Assembly (NCBI GenBank): GCA_964409695.1
Contig: CAYPDX010000031.1
Location: 1-15,161 of the forward strand
Source of the DNA: JABDAD01 sp964409695
GTDB lineage: Bacteria; Pseudomonadota; Alphaproteobacteria; Rickettsiales; Rickettsiaceae
Reading direction: 5' to 3'
Length of the DNA: 15,161 bases
The position numbers were made by a program, and so were the translations under genes. The notes beneath the pieces are model-generated. The model was given only the letters and a program-made list of their open reading frames with translations, did no database searches and was not told the origin of the DNA. Of this stretch, positions 1 to 6,745 are shown piece after piece (the stretch's first letter is position 1; the number at the start of each line of letters is the position of its first letter).

Positions 1-144
1 CTTTTATTAGTGTTCAATTTGATCTATTTATCCTAGTTTGTCAACATACTCTTATTTAACAGTGTGTTATTCTCCAATTTTTTTGTAGAGTGGATTGGTT
101 TTTTAGTCTATATATAAAATTTTTATAAATTAGGTGTTATTAAT

Positions 145-381
145 ATGTCGGAAGTTTTTTCTACAGAGCATTTAGCTCAGTATATTACAAGGTTAGAAAG
201 ATTAGAGCAGGATAAATTAGCAATAATGCAAGATATCAAAGAAGTTATGGTAGATGCAAAGAATAATGGATTCGATGTAAAAACTATAAGATATATACTC
301 AAAATAAGAAAGATGGACAAGGATAAGCTTGCCGAAACTGAGGCTTTGATTGAGTTATATAGAGATGCCCTAAACGTTTAA
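145..381 (+). CDS. gapR: GapR-family (DUF2312) nucleoid-associated protein
   Basis: The 78-residue product matches the GapR/DUF2312 family over its whole length. An N-terminal helix (LAQYITRLERLEQDK, about residues 10-24) is followed by the family core around residues 29-60 with the characteristic NNGFDVKTIR and KIRKMDKDK stretches, and ends in a short helix. In Caulobacter, GapR is a small basic coiled-coil protein that binds overtwisted, AT-rich DNA and stimulates gyrase and topoisomerase IV; that role is transferred from the family. The length is typical and the protein looks intact. The ATG is preceded by AGGTG at 132-136, a good ribosome binding site. No other gene is visible in the 144 bases upstream, which are very AT-rich and contain only weak promoter-like strings (TATATA around 112-118). 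Family call is firm; cellular role is inferred. Confidence 0.92.
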   Translation: MSEVFSTEHLAQYITRLERLEQDKLAIMQDIKEVMVDAKNNGFDVKTIRYILKIRKMDKDKLAETEALIELYRDALNV

Positions 382-443
382 TACTTTGTTTTACTATAAA
401 TCTATATTTATTTAACAGTATTCCTAAAATTTGTTATATATTC

Positions 444-472
444 TTGACAAGTAACAAAGAATTAAATATGCT
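444..472 (+). promoter_or_regulatory. Sigma70-type promoter for the 506-886 gene
   Basis: TTGACA (444-449) is a perfect -35 hexamer. After 17 bases comes TATGCT (467-472), a 4/6 match to the -10 consensus. Transcription would start near 479, giving a leader of about 27 bases with an AAAGG ribosome binding site. A TTAA-N7-TTAA pattern at 472-486, the CtrA full-site consensus, lies over the -10 edge and expected start point. Confidence 0.6.
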
Positions 473-505
473 TAATGACATATTAACTCAATTAAAGGTA
501 ATAAT

Positions 506-886
506 ATGTTATCAGACCATCAAATTAAGGAATTTGAAGCTATGTTTCAAGATCCAGAAATTAATTTTAATGCCAGTGCGCTCTGCTATAAGGTATTTAG
601 CGCATTTGGACTGCCTTATTCCGATTGTTATTCTGCTATTTGTAATATATCTACTGCCGAATTTTTAGTTTCTAAATTAGGCTTTGAAACAACAAAATCT
701 ATTTATCAAATTGTTACAGAATATGGGATGAATGTTCAAAACGATAGATGTGAGCATATGGCGGTTTCAACTGAATGCGATAAAGCTGGTTATGAAGGCG
801 CAATAACAAAGTTGGCTCAGGAATATGCTGTTACTCCGCATGATGAAGATGTAGAATTAGTCGGCGTTTCTGACGCTGCTGAATAG
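506..886 (+). CDS. Hypothetical protein, 126 aa, unrecognised
   Basis: I do not recognise the family. The product is soluble-looking and acidic, with no signal peptide or membrane segment. Five cysteines are spread through it (residues 27, 41, 46, 82 and 90). The C-terminal tail is rich in Asp, Glu and Val. The start is supported by AAAGG at 494-498 just before the ATG and by a good promoter at 444-472. Codon use resembles the neighbours. An overlapping frame starting at 444 reads through the promoter and is rejected as a shadow. The gene converges on lpxC with only 37 bases between the stop codons, so the hairpin at 929-951 may serve both. It could be a lineage-specific Rickettsiales protein, but nothing in the sequence shows a function. 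Confidence 0.75.
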   Translation: MLSDHQIKEFEAMFQDPEINFNASALCYKVFSAFGLPYSDCYSAICNISTAEFLVSKLGFETTKSIYQIVTEYGMNVQNDRCEHMAVSTECDKAGYEGAITKLAQEYAVTPHDEDVELVGVSDAAE

Positions 887-923
887 ACTAAACAATTAGT
901 TAGCACTACATAGCGCATAAGAT

Positions 924-1799
924 TTACAAAGCCAAGATCTCATCTTGGCTTAAGAAACTATAGTTTGCAGTATTTTCGAATATTTTTCTAAGGAGTTCGT
1001 TGTTCAATGCGTGGCCAGTTTTTACGCAATGGATATTTGCTATAATATTTGAGGCTGCGAGTCTAAAATCACCAATTGCATCAAGCATTTTATGTCTTAC
1101 AAACTCATCTTTATACCTAAGCCCGTCGTGATTCAATATAAGGTCATTATCTATGCCAATGGCATTATTTAACGATGCTCCCTTGGCGAGCCCGTGGCTT
1201 TGTAGATACTCAAGTTCTTGAATAAAGCCAAATGTTCTGGCAGAAGCAATTTCAGTATTGAATAATTCTTTGCTTTCGTAAGCCATTGATTGTTTGCCAA
1301 TAGCTTTTGACTTAAAATCAATATCCATCATTATTTTAAATTTATCTGATGGAGAGGCTATAACCTCAGAACCCTTGTTATTATCTACAATGATTTCTGT
1401 TTGAAGTTTAAGATATTTTCTTTTTGAATTTAGAGCTTTAGTTTGTGCGCATTCTAACATGAATACGAAGGGCTGACTACTTCCGTCCATTATAGGTACT
1501 TCGGGTCCATCTATCTCGACAATAAGATTATCAATAGAACTACCCCAAATAGCAGCCATCAAATGTTCTATTGTAGATACTGACGCATTATTTTCAGAAG
1601 AAATTTTTGTGCACATGGAGGTTTCAGATACATTTAAGAAATCTGCCACAATGTGGTTATTTCCATAAGAAATATCTGTTCTTATGAATACCACACCTGT
1701 GTCGGCTTTTGCGGGTTTTAAGGTAAGTTGTACTGTTTGACCTGAATGTACGCCAATTCCATAACAGCTAACTGGAAACTCAATTGTGGTTTGATACAT
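924..1799 (-). CDS. lpxC: UDP-3-O-acyl-N-acetylglucosamine deacetylase LpxC
   Basis: LpxC is the zinc-dependent deacetylase that commits UDP-3-O-acyl-GlcNAc to lipid A synthesis. Landmarks are GIGVHSGQ near the N-terminus, TIEHLMAA with the first zinc His, IDGPEVPIMDGSS, ARTFGF, GLAKGASLNNAIG, RHKMLDAIGDF with the second zinc His and Asp, and TGHALNN with the catalytic His. The frame is open to an ATG at 1898, but I choose the ATG at 1799. From there the catalytic Glu and first zinc His become residues 78 and 79, exactly as in E. coli LpxC, the length is 291 aa, and translation begins just before the conserved fold. The 33 extra residues from 1898 match nothing in the family, and that ATG lies inside an inverted repeat. 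The ribosome binding site is poor: AGAAGG abuts the ATG. It lies downstream of the XRE gene on the same strand. Its presence implies an LPS-containing outer membrane. Confidence 0.95.
   Translation of the reverse strand: MYQTTIEFPVSCYGIGVHSGQTVQLTLKPAKADTGVVFIRTDISYGNNHIVADFLNVSETSMCTKISSENNASVSTIEHLMAAIWGSSIDNLIVEIDGPEVPIMDGSSQPFVFMLECAQTKALNSKRKYLKLQTEIIVDNNKGSEVIASPSDKFKIMMDIDFKSKAIGKQSMAYESKELFNTEIASARTFGFIQELEYLQSHGLAKGASLNNAIGIDNDLILNHDGLRYKDEFVRHKMLDAIGDFRLAASNIIANIHCVKTGHALNNELLRKIFENTANYSFLSQDEILAL
929..951. terminator. Hairpin between convergent genes, inside the lpxC 3' end
   Basis: A perfect 10-bp inverted repeat, AAGCCAAGAT / ATCTTGGCTT, has a 3-base loop (CTC). It sits between the plus-strand 506-886 gene and lpxC, but overlaps the last codons of lpxC, whose stop is at 924-926. 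Neither side has a long T run; on the minus strand the bases after the stem read TTTGTAAATCTT. It could act as a weak bidirectional terminator or as a 3'-end stabilising hairpin. Confidence 0.5.
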
Positions 1800-1893
1800 C
1801 CTTCTGCGTAGTTTTTTGCTTGCACTATAATGACTTAAAAATGCATATAAGCCAAGAGAAGAAATGTTACGAATTATTACATGAAAATTAGTA

Positions 1894-1924
1894 ACCATGG
1901 GTGTTTAAGCATGTAACCCATGGT
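1894..1924. promoter_or_regulatory. Perfect 9-bp inverted repeat in the XRE-lpxC spacer
   Basis: ACCATGGGT (1894-1902) and ACCCATGGT (1916-1924) form a perfect inverted repeat around a 13-base centre. It lies between the stop of the XRE gene (1942) and the lpxC start chosen here (1799). In RNA it would be a hairpin about 95 bases upstream of the lpxC start; as DNA it could be an operator. No T run follows the stem on the minus strand (TACTAATTTTC), so a simple terminator is less likely. Confidence 0.5.
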
Positions 1925-1941
1925 ATAATCTATTTGTGGTA

Positions 1942-2319
1942 TTATGCTGATTCTTTTACAAGAGATTTAATCAAGGTATTTACTGCTGTTTTATGCTCTG
2001 GGCTTCTTAATTTCATAAAATTTCTAGAGACTTCTAAACAAAGTTTAGTCTCCTTCTCAGGAACTATGTTTACTTCTTCTTTTTCTTCAAACCCTGTGTA
2101 AAAGTAATTTACATTTTTTTCTAGCGCATTTGCAATAAGCACTAGTCTTCCAGCTGAGATTCTGTTCGTCCCTTTCTCGTATTTTTGTAATTGTTGGTGT
2201 GTAACACCAAGTGCATTTGATAATTGTTGGCGTGATAGTCCCATTGTTGTTCTTAAGTTATAAATTTTATAACCAATGAATTTATCTATTCTATCAATAA
2301 AATCGTGTTTTCTAGCCAT
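1942..2319 (-). CDS. XRE-family helix-turn-helix transcriptional regulator
   Basis: This 125-residue protein has an N-terminal Cro/C1-type helix-turn-helix at about residues 14-70. The diagnostic stretch is GLSRQQLSNALGVTHQQLQKYEKGTNRI, running from residue 27, followed by LVLIANALEKNVNYFY. It matches a group of small alphaproteobacterial regulators with an HTH plus a short C-terminal helix, here ending SPEHKTAVNTLIKSLVKES. The ATG has no clear Shine-Dalgarno sequence. A strong promoter lies 43 bases upstream (2362-2390). It precedes lpxC on the same strand, so co-transcription is possible, and regulation of lpxC or of itself is an inference. Targets cannot be read from the sequence. The plus-strand frame at 1901-2101 is a shadow of this gene. 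Confidence 0.9.
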   Translation of the reverse strand: MARKHDFIDRIDKFIGYKIYNLRTTMGLSRQQLSNALGVTHQQLQKYEKGTNRISAGRLVLIANALEKNVNYFYTGFEEKEEVNIVPEKETKLCLEVSRNFMKLRSPEHKTAVNTLIKSLVKESA

Positions 2320-2361
2320 GATTTAAAATATATTAATTAGTTGTGTGTTTCTCATGTGAGG

Positions 2362-2390
2362 ATTATATCATAGCAATTACGTTGTTGCAA
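2362..2390 (-). promoter_or_regulatory. Strong sigma70-type promoter for the XRE gene
   Basis: On the minus strand TTGCAA (2390-2385) is followed after exactly 17 bases by a perfect TATAAT (2367-2362). The expected start is near 2355, leaving a leader of about 35 bases. Next to the -35 box, 2394-2411 holds clustered TTAA tetramers (TTAATTAA and a third TTAA). Confidence 0.75.
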
Positions 2391-2456
2391 GAGTTAATTA
2401 ATTATATTTAATAGAATTTTTAACAAAATGCTTGGATTATGAGTTTGATGATGTAA

Positions 2457-4805
2457 CTACTTTTGCAATGCTTCTATAATAATTTTTTCTACATCCTGCT
2501 TTTTATAAGGCTTGCTTATAAACCAAGTAGAATGAAAACTTCTAATATATTCAATGTCTTTTATATTATAGTTACCACTTTGAATTATTACTTTGATATG
2601 AGCTAGAGAGGAATCATTTCTAATTTCTTCCAAAACTTTTAACCCGTGAATATCAGGCATCATTAGGTCAAGCAATATAATATCTATATTATTCTTATTG
2701 CTCTTTAGATATTTCAAAGCCTCAATTCCACTATAGTAATTAGTAAATTCTATTGATCCATTATCCAAAATAAGTTTTAAGCTTTGATGACTTACATCTT
2801 CATCATCTATAATCATTATTTTTAGATTTTGATCTATTGACGGAGAGGGAGTTGCTGCTATTTCATTAGCTTCGTGATTTACTATTTTAGAAGCGATTAT
2901 AGGCAGAGTGAAACTAAATTTGCTACCGCCTTTTTTTAGGTTTTTAGCCCAGATTGTGCCTTGATGAGCGTTGATTATTTCTTTGCAAATAGATAATCCA
3001 AGCCCGGTACCGCCAGCGGTCGTTTTGGTACGAGTACTTTGTATAAATGGTTCGAATATTGGAATTAGCTCACTCTCAGGTATACCAACTCCATTATCAT
3101 CAAGCTCAAAAAGAATGTTATTGTTTTTGTTTTTCAAATTGGCTTTAATTATACCTTCGCTAGTAAATTTAATTGCATTGGCAAATAGATTTCTAAGTAC
3201 TTGTATTATTCTTTCCTTATCAAATACAGTTATAGTCTCAATTTTACGCTGAATATTTAATACTAATTTTATAGGTTTTTTATTTATATATAGCATTTCA
3301 CATTCATTGATTATTTCTCTAATCGAAACTGTAATATCAGCTGGCTCCATATTCATTATCATTTTTCCAGCACTAATTTTGGAAAGATCTAGTAAGTTTC
3401 CCATAAGTGAGAATAGGCGTTCCGCTGCCATAGCTACATGCTTAGCATGCGCTTTCCTCTCTGCGTCACTTAACTTATCCCAAACTTCAACAAGTCCGTT
3501 AGAGATAGCTGTTATTCCTTGGATCGGAGTTTTAACTTCGTGACTGATGTTATTAAGTACTTCCGTTTTAACTTCGAGTGCTTTCTTGAGTTCGAGTGTC
3601 CTTTCTTCAACCCTTGCTTCAAGTAATTGATTGGCTTCGCTGATTTGGGTGTGAGCTGCTTGTATAGTGGACTTAGATTTTTTTAATTCGTCTCTAGTTT
3701 TTTTTAGTTCTCCAATATAGTCTATTAATCGTTTTAATTGTTCGGCTAGTATATTAATTTCCCTAACATTAGATTCTTTTATTGATAGTTTAGTTATGTT
3801 GTTAGATCTAATTTCTTCGGCGGCATTTGAGAGTAGTATTATTGGAGAAACTAGCATTCTGCGGAGCAGCATAAAAACAAAAATTAGTAAAAATCCCATG
3901 ATGATAAACCCTGAGATTTTAGACAATATACGAGTTACAAGTTCTTTTCTTTTGAGATTTTCATTATATCCTGAAAGAATGGTAAAAGGTGTGTCTTTGA
4001 TTATGCTGCAAAAACTATAAGTTATATTTTTATAGGTTATTGTTTCTTTAAGAAACTCTGCGTCTATTCCTTGAGAAAGCTCCGTAATACTTTGTTTTTT
4101 GAAATAATCATCTTGATTGTTAAATCGTACATCAGAAGAGTGTAAAACAATATCGCCGAATTCATTCAATATAATGTAGCTTGCACTGCCTAGAGATAGA
4201 TTTTGTTCAATATGATTGCTTAAATTTGATATATTAAAGCCCATACCAATAGTGCCGAGAAACTTTCCTTCATGATCTGTTACTCCAAATCCAGCTGGTA
4301 TAATCCATTGTTTTGTTGGTGTTCCAAATGATGGTTCATTAAAGTGTAATTTCCAAGGGTCAATTCTTGCTTTTTTAATGTAAGAACGTTCTGATAAATC
4401 TAATATTTTTTCAATTTTTCCTTCGTCAGAGGTTAAAAATAAAAGATTATTAGAGTCTATCCAGTCGAATAAGGAGAAAGAGAATATTTTTTGTACTTCA
4501 TGATTAGAGATGAGTTTATTTCTGAGTTTTTGTATAATTATTACAGGATCTGGGTTGTTCATTTCTTCTATTTGGCTTGCTGTGTAATCCATAAGACTCT
4601 CTACGTAACCAAAAGATTCAAAAAGTGATTTTTCTATTTTGTTGTTTATTGTAATTAAGTTCTGATTTTTTTCTGCATTAAAAGAGGAGTAGCTTATGAA
4701 GCTGAGGCAAGATACAAGGAATATCAGGCCTAATGCTATAATTCCTACTATAATGAGGTAGTCTCGTGATAAAGAAAAATTATTAACGCGCGGTGATTTT
4801 GTCAT
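2457..4805 (-). CDS. Membrane hybrid sensor histidine kinase with C-terminal receiver
   Basis: The 782-residue product has a first membrane segment (about 16-38), a periplasmic sensor of about 250 residues with Cache/PAS-like features (WIIPAGFGVTDHEGKFLGTIGMGF at 167-190), and a second membrane segment (about 297-313). A HAMP-like linker (about 315-365) and a coiled coil (365-415) follow. The HisKA domain has its phospho-accepting His422 in ISHEVKTP. The ATPase domain shows an N box (NLFANAIKF, 539-547), a G1 box (DDNGVGIP, 569-576) and a G2 box (GGTGLGLS, 598-605). The receiver (about 661-782) has acidic Asp667/668, phospho-acceptor Asp713 in LLDLMMPD and Lys765. All catalytic landmarks are present, so it should autophosphorylate and pass phosphate to its own receiver. 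No output-domain partner lies nearby; phosphotransfer to a distant protein is inferred. The periplasmic sensing ligand is unknown. The ATG has no Shine-Dalgarno. It is not identifiable as CckA or PleC from motifs alone. Confidence 0.95.
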   Translation of the reverse strand: MTKSPRVNNFSLSRDYLIIVGIIALGLIFLVSCLSFISYSSFNAEKNQNLITINNKIEKSLFESFGYVESLMDYTASQIEEMNNPDPVIIIQKLRNKLISNHEVQKIFSFSLFDWIDSNNLLFLTSDEGKIEKILDLSERSYIKKARIDPWKLHFNEPSFGTPTKQWIIPAGFGVTDHEGKFLGTIGMGFNISNLSNHIEQNLSLGSASYIILNEFGDIVLHSSDVRFNNQDDYFKKQSITELSQGIDAEFLKETITYKNITYSFCSIIKDTPFTILSGYNENLKRKELVTRILSKISGFIIMGFLLIFVFMLLRRMLVSPIILLSNAAEEIRSNNITKLSIKESNVREINILAEQLKRLIDYIGELKKTRDELKKSKSTIQAAHTQISEANQLLEARVEERTLELKKALEVKTEVLNNISHEVKTPIQGITAISNGLVEVWDKLSDAERKAHAKHVAMAAERLFSLMGNLLDLSKISAGKMIMNMEPADITVSIREIINECEMLYINKKPIKLVLNIQRKIETITVFDKERIIQVLRNLFANAIKFTSEGIIKANLKNKNNNILFELDDNGVGIPESELIPIFEPFIQSTRTKTTAGGTGLGLSICKEIINAHQGTIWAKNLKKGGSKFSFTLPIIASKIVNHEANEIAATPSPSIDQNLKIMIIDDEDVSHQSLKLILDNGSIEFTNYYSGIEALKYLKSNKNNIDIILLDLMMPDIHGLKVLEEIRNDSSLAHIKVIIQSGNYNIKDIEYIRSFHSTWFISKPYKKQDVEKIIIEALQK

Positions 4806-4884
4806 TATATGGTATAGTTAATTAATTTTTCTGAGTTTTAAATTCGAACGAGCCTAGTTATAAAAACGAATAAATATTAATGTA

Positions 4885-4913
4885 ATAGTACTATAAGTTA
4901 CTAAAAATGTCAA
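4885..4913 (-). promoter_or_regulatory. Sigma70-type promoter for the hybrid kinase
   Basis: On the minus strand a perfect TTGACA (4913-4908) is followed after 17 bases by TACTAT (4890-4885), a 4/6 match to the -10 consensus. The start would lie near 4878, giving a leader of about 73 bases. That leader contains AGTTAATTAATT (4817-4828), a 12-mer also found just upstream of the XRE promoter (2392-2403). Confidence 0.65.
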
Positions 4914-5118
4914 TAATATTTGGTAATCATTGAGAAAACTTAAGAATTGGGCGGTTCGTCCGTTGTTTTACGTTCTTTAATATAATTTATTACATTAGAG
5001 GACAAAACTTTTGTAATAATTGCATTCTCCAAAGGCACGGTCATAGAGTGCAACGACACTGGGTCCAGACTTTTTCTTAACAAATAATCAATTTGGTTTT
5101 TAAGTAGAAAAAAAGAGT

Positions 5119-5142
5119 GGATCGCGTATCAAGTGCGGGATG
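5119..5142. repeat. Degraded palindromic repeat fragment
   Basis: GGATCGCG / TGCGGGATG flanking TATCAAG resembles the 'CCCGC...ATCAAG...GCGGG' dispersed palindromes frequent between Rickettsiales genes. It is short and its arms are imperfect, so it is best read as a decayed copy. The comparison is from memory, not from an alignment. Confidence 0.35.
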
Positions 5143-5218
5143 TCTAGTCTTTTTGACGAATCACAAAATGCAATCAACATTTTATCTGGTATGGCAAGAA
5201 ATAAACGAAGTTCTGAAA

Positions 5219-5944
5219 TTAAATAATAGAAATCGTTGAAAGTATCGATCCTTTATATTTTTGAGACTCGCAGTGGGTTGAATATCGATGGCTTGGATAG
5301 AGATCCGGTAATTCATATGTGTCATCATTAAAGTGATATGCTAGCGTTATATTGAGGTCATTAAGTTGTTTTTTTACATATGCTGGAAGATCAAAATGGT
5401 ATTTTGTATCCCCAGTTTTAATAAAGAAAACAGAATTTTCTTGGTTGTTTTTGATAAATTCATTATAGAAATTATCATCAACTTCATAAGATTTTTGTTG
5501 AATCGATGGGCCTATAATTGCAAGTAATTTTGCATTTGTTTTTGCTCGCATTTTATTTGCTAATTCTTTGAGAATGCCACCAGCAGCGCTTTTCCAACCG
5601 CAATGAGCTCCACCAATAATAGTTCCGTCCTCTGAAGCTATTAAAACAGGAACGCAGTCAGCTGTTTGTATGCCTAGAACGAATCCATGCGTGTTCGTAA
5701 TCATACCATCAGCTTTAGGCTCTTCTCCTATTTTCCATGTTTTATTGGCGTCTTCAATAACTATGCCGTGAACTTGATTAATTACGCATAAATGAGAAGC
5801 TTTTAAGTCCTTTACCACAGAATCGTGATTATTCTGCACTTCTTCTAGTTCGCGATCTTTTAAAAGATAATAATGACTAGACTCTTTGAAGCTTCGATTG
5901 TAGATTTTTACTATAACTTTATCTTTAACAAGATCTATATGCAT
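5219..5944 (-). CDS. pgeF: Peptidoglycan editing factor PgeF (YfiH/laccase-domain)
   Basis: The product matches the YfiH/DUF152 multicopper-oxidase-like family. The conserved site residues are His in NQVHG, Cys in the TADCVP stretch and His in AHCGWKS (residues 64, 102 and 119 counted from the upstream ATG). The family tail SHRYSTHCESQKYKGS is also present. Known members act on purine nucleosides, and in E. coli YfiH prevents wrong amino acids in the peptidoglycan stem; the role here is inferred. I choose the ATG at 5944 (241 aa) because GGAG lies 9 bases upstream of it. The ATG at 5959, adding five residues, has no usable ribosome binding site. The start codon shares the palindrome ATGCAT (5939-5944) with the divergent gene, so each gene's promoter must lie within the other's coding region. 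The gene is full length and intact. Confidence 0.93.
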   Translation of the reverse strand: MHIDLVKDKVIVKIYNRSFKESSHYYLLKDRELEEVQNNHDSVVKDLKASHLCVINQVHGIVIEDANKTWKIGEEPKADGMITNTHGFVLGIQTADCVPVLIASEDGTIIGGAHCGWKSAAGGILKELANKMRAKTNAKLLAIIGPSIQQKSYEVDDNFYNEFIKNNQENSVFFIKTGDTKYHFDLPAYVKKQLNDLNITLAYHFNDDTYELPDLYPSHRYSTHCESQKYKGSILSTISII

Positions 5945-6745
5945 TCCATTAAACTCCATCCTAAAATCTTGCTTCTATCACAAAAACTTTTGAATGATAA
6001 GAATTTATTACAAGAAGCAAAAATATCAGTGGAGAAAATACTTGGTGATGAGCTAACATTTGGAGTGGAGATAGAATTCTATTTACTTGGAGCAAAGATT
6101 GAGGATCTACTTCTTAAGATTCCTGAATATAATTTTCATATGGAGAGGGGAGAAAATCAAATAGAATATCACATTGGTCCATTTAGCAATCCAAACGAAT
6201 TTTCTAAAACAATCAATCAAAGTATAAAAAAAATTATAAAAACCTGTGAAGATATAGGAGGCGTGCCTATTTTTGAACCAAAACCATTTAAGAATGACTT
6301 TGGTAATGCTTTGCAAATTCAGATTTCCAGTAAGTCTCAAATATTTCAAACTAAGCTTGAGGAAATCGCAGCAAGTTTTTGTTATTATGCTGAGCAAACT
6401 TTTTTAGCTTACGTACCATGTACTGAAGATTACATGCGATATAATTCAGATTTTATGACTCCAACCCATATTGCTTTCGGTGGAAATAATAGATCATGTC
6501 TGTTTAGAATTAATGGAGATGCACAAAAGCGACTAGAAATAAGATCGCCATCTATATATTGTAACATTGATGTAGCATTATTTACTATATATAAAAACAT
6601 ACAAAAAGCTCTATGTGAGGAGACGAGAATTCACCTTTATCCTAAAATTTATGGCAATGCATTTGACCCTCAGTATAAATTAGCTACAATACCAAAGAGT
6701 ATAAATGATGCGTCGGAGGTATTTGATGAGAAATTTTATTTCTAA
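5939..6745 (+). CDS. Short glutamine-synthetase-like protein (catalytic-domain homologue)
   Basis: The 268-residue product carries the ordered signature segments of the glutamine synthetase catalytic domain. These are GVEIEF (Glu44 and Glu46), ERGENQIEY (Glu69 and Glu76), FEPKPFKNDFGNALQIQIS at 112-130, THIAFGGNNRSCLFRI from 176 and RLEIRSPS (Glu200). These correspond to five of the six metal-site acidic residues or ligands of type I enzymes. The His-x-His motif is changed to Gln126-x-Gln128, so the remaining ligand (His269 in the Salmonella enzyme) is replaced. The protein is far shorter than the usual 440-470 residues and lacks the N-terminal beta-grasp domain. It may ligate another substrate, or have lost metal-site chemistry. 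I choose the ATG at 5939; an ATG at 5873 would run deep into pgeF. There is no clear Shine-Dalgarno. Its 3' end overlaps the M48 gene by 20 bases, indicating translational coupling. Confidence 0.75.
   Translation: MHSIKLHPKILLLSQKLLNDKNLLQEAKISVEKILGDELTFGVEIEFYLLGAKIEDLLLKIPEYNFHMERGENQIEYHIGPFSNPNEFSKTINQSIKKIIKTCEDIGGVPIFEPKPFKNDFGNALQIQISSKSQIFQTKLEEIAASFCYYAEQTFLAYVPCTEDYMRYNSDFMTPTHIAFGGNNRSCLFRINGDAQKRLEIRSPSIYCNIDVALFTIYKNIQKALCEETRIHLYPKIYGNAFDPQYKLATIPKSINDASEVFDEKFYF

Larger units (their letters stand above)
4806..5218. other. 413-base non-coding spacer with degraded repeats
   Basis: This gap between the start of the kinase and the end of pgeF holds the kinase promoter (4885-4913) and then about 250 bases without a recognisable gene. 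The part from about 5030 is locally richer in G+C. It carries short imperfect palindromic pieces: AGTG(N6)CACT and CTGG-GT-CCAG around 5047-5071, each region followed by CTTTTTC-like strings, and a repeat-like block at 5119-5142. A 28-codon frame opens with ATG at 5140 and ends at 5226, overlapping the pgeF 3' end on the opposite strand; it resembles nothing known and is not called as a gene. Confidence 0.5.

Noticed and set aside
444..668. 74-codon plus-strand frame at 444-668
   Set aside because: It begins in the -35 box of a good promoter and overlaps the 506-886 gene in another frame; the latter has the ribosome binding site.
1901..2101. 66-codon plus-strand frame opposite the XRE gene
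   Set aside because: It is antisense to a clear helix-turn-helix protein, has no ribosome binding site and resembles nothing.
2971..4020. Three plus-strand frames inside the hybrid kinase (2971-3252, 3307-3543, 3796-4020)
   Set aside because: All are antisense shadows of a kinase with complete catalytic motifs.
4840..4856. TTCGAA string with GTTCGAATT on the minus strand, reminiscent of a tRNA T-arm
   Set aside because: No acceptor stem, D-arm or anticodon arm can be formed around it.
5140..5226. 28-codon frame in the pgeF-side spacer as a gene
   Set aside because: It is too short and unrecognised, sits in repeat-like DNA and overlaps pgeF antisense; kept only as an observation.
6107..6397. 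96-codon minus-strand frame inside the GS-like gene
   Set aside because: It is antisense to the conserved glutamine-synthetase-like segments and is an ordinary shadow.
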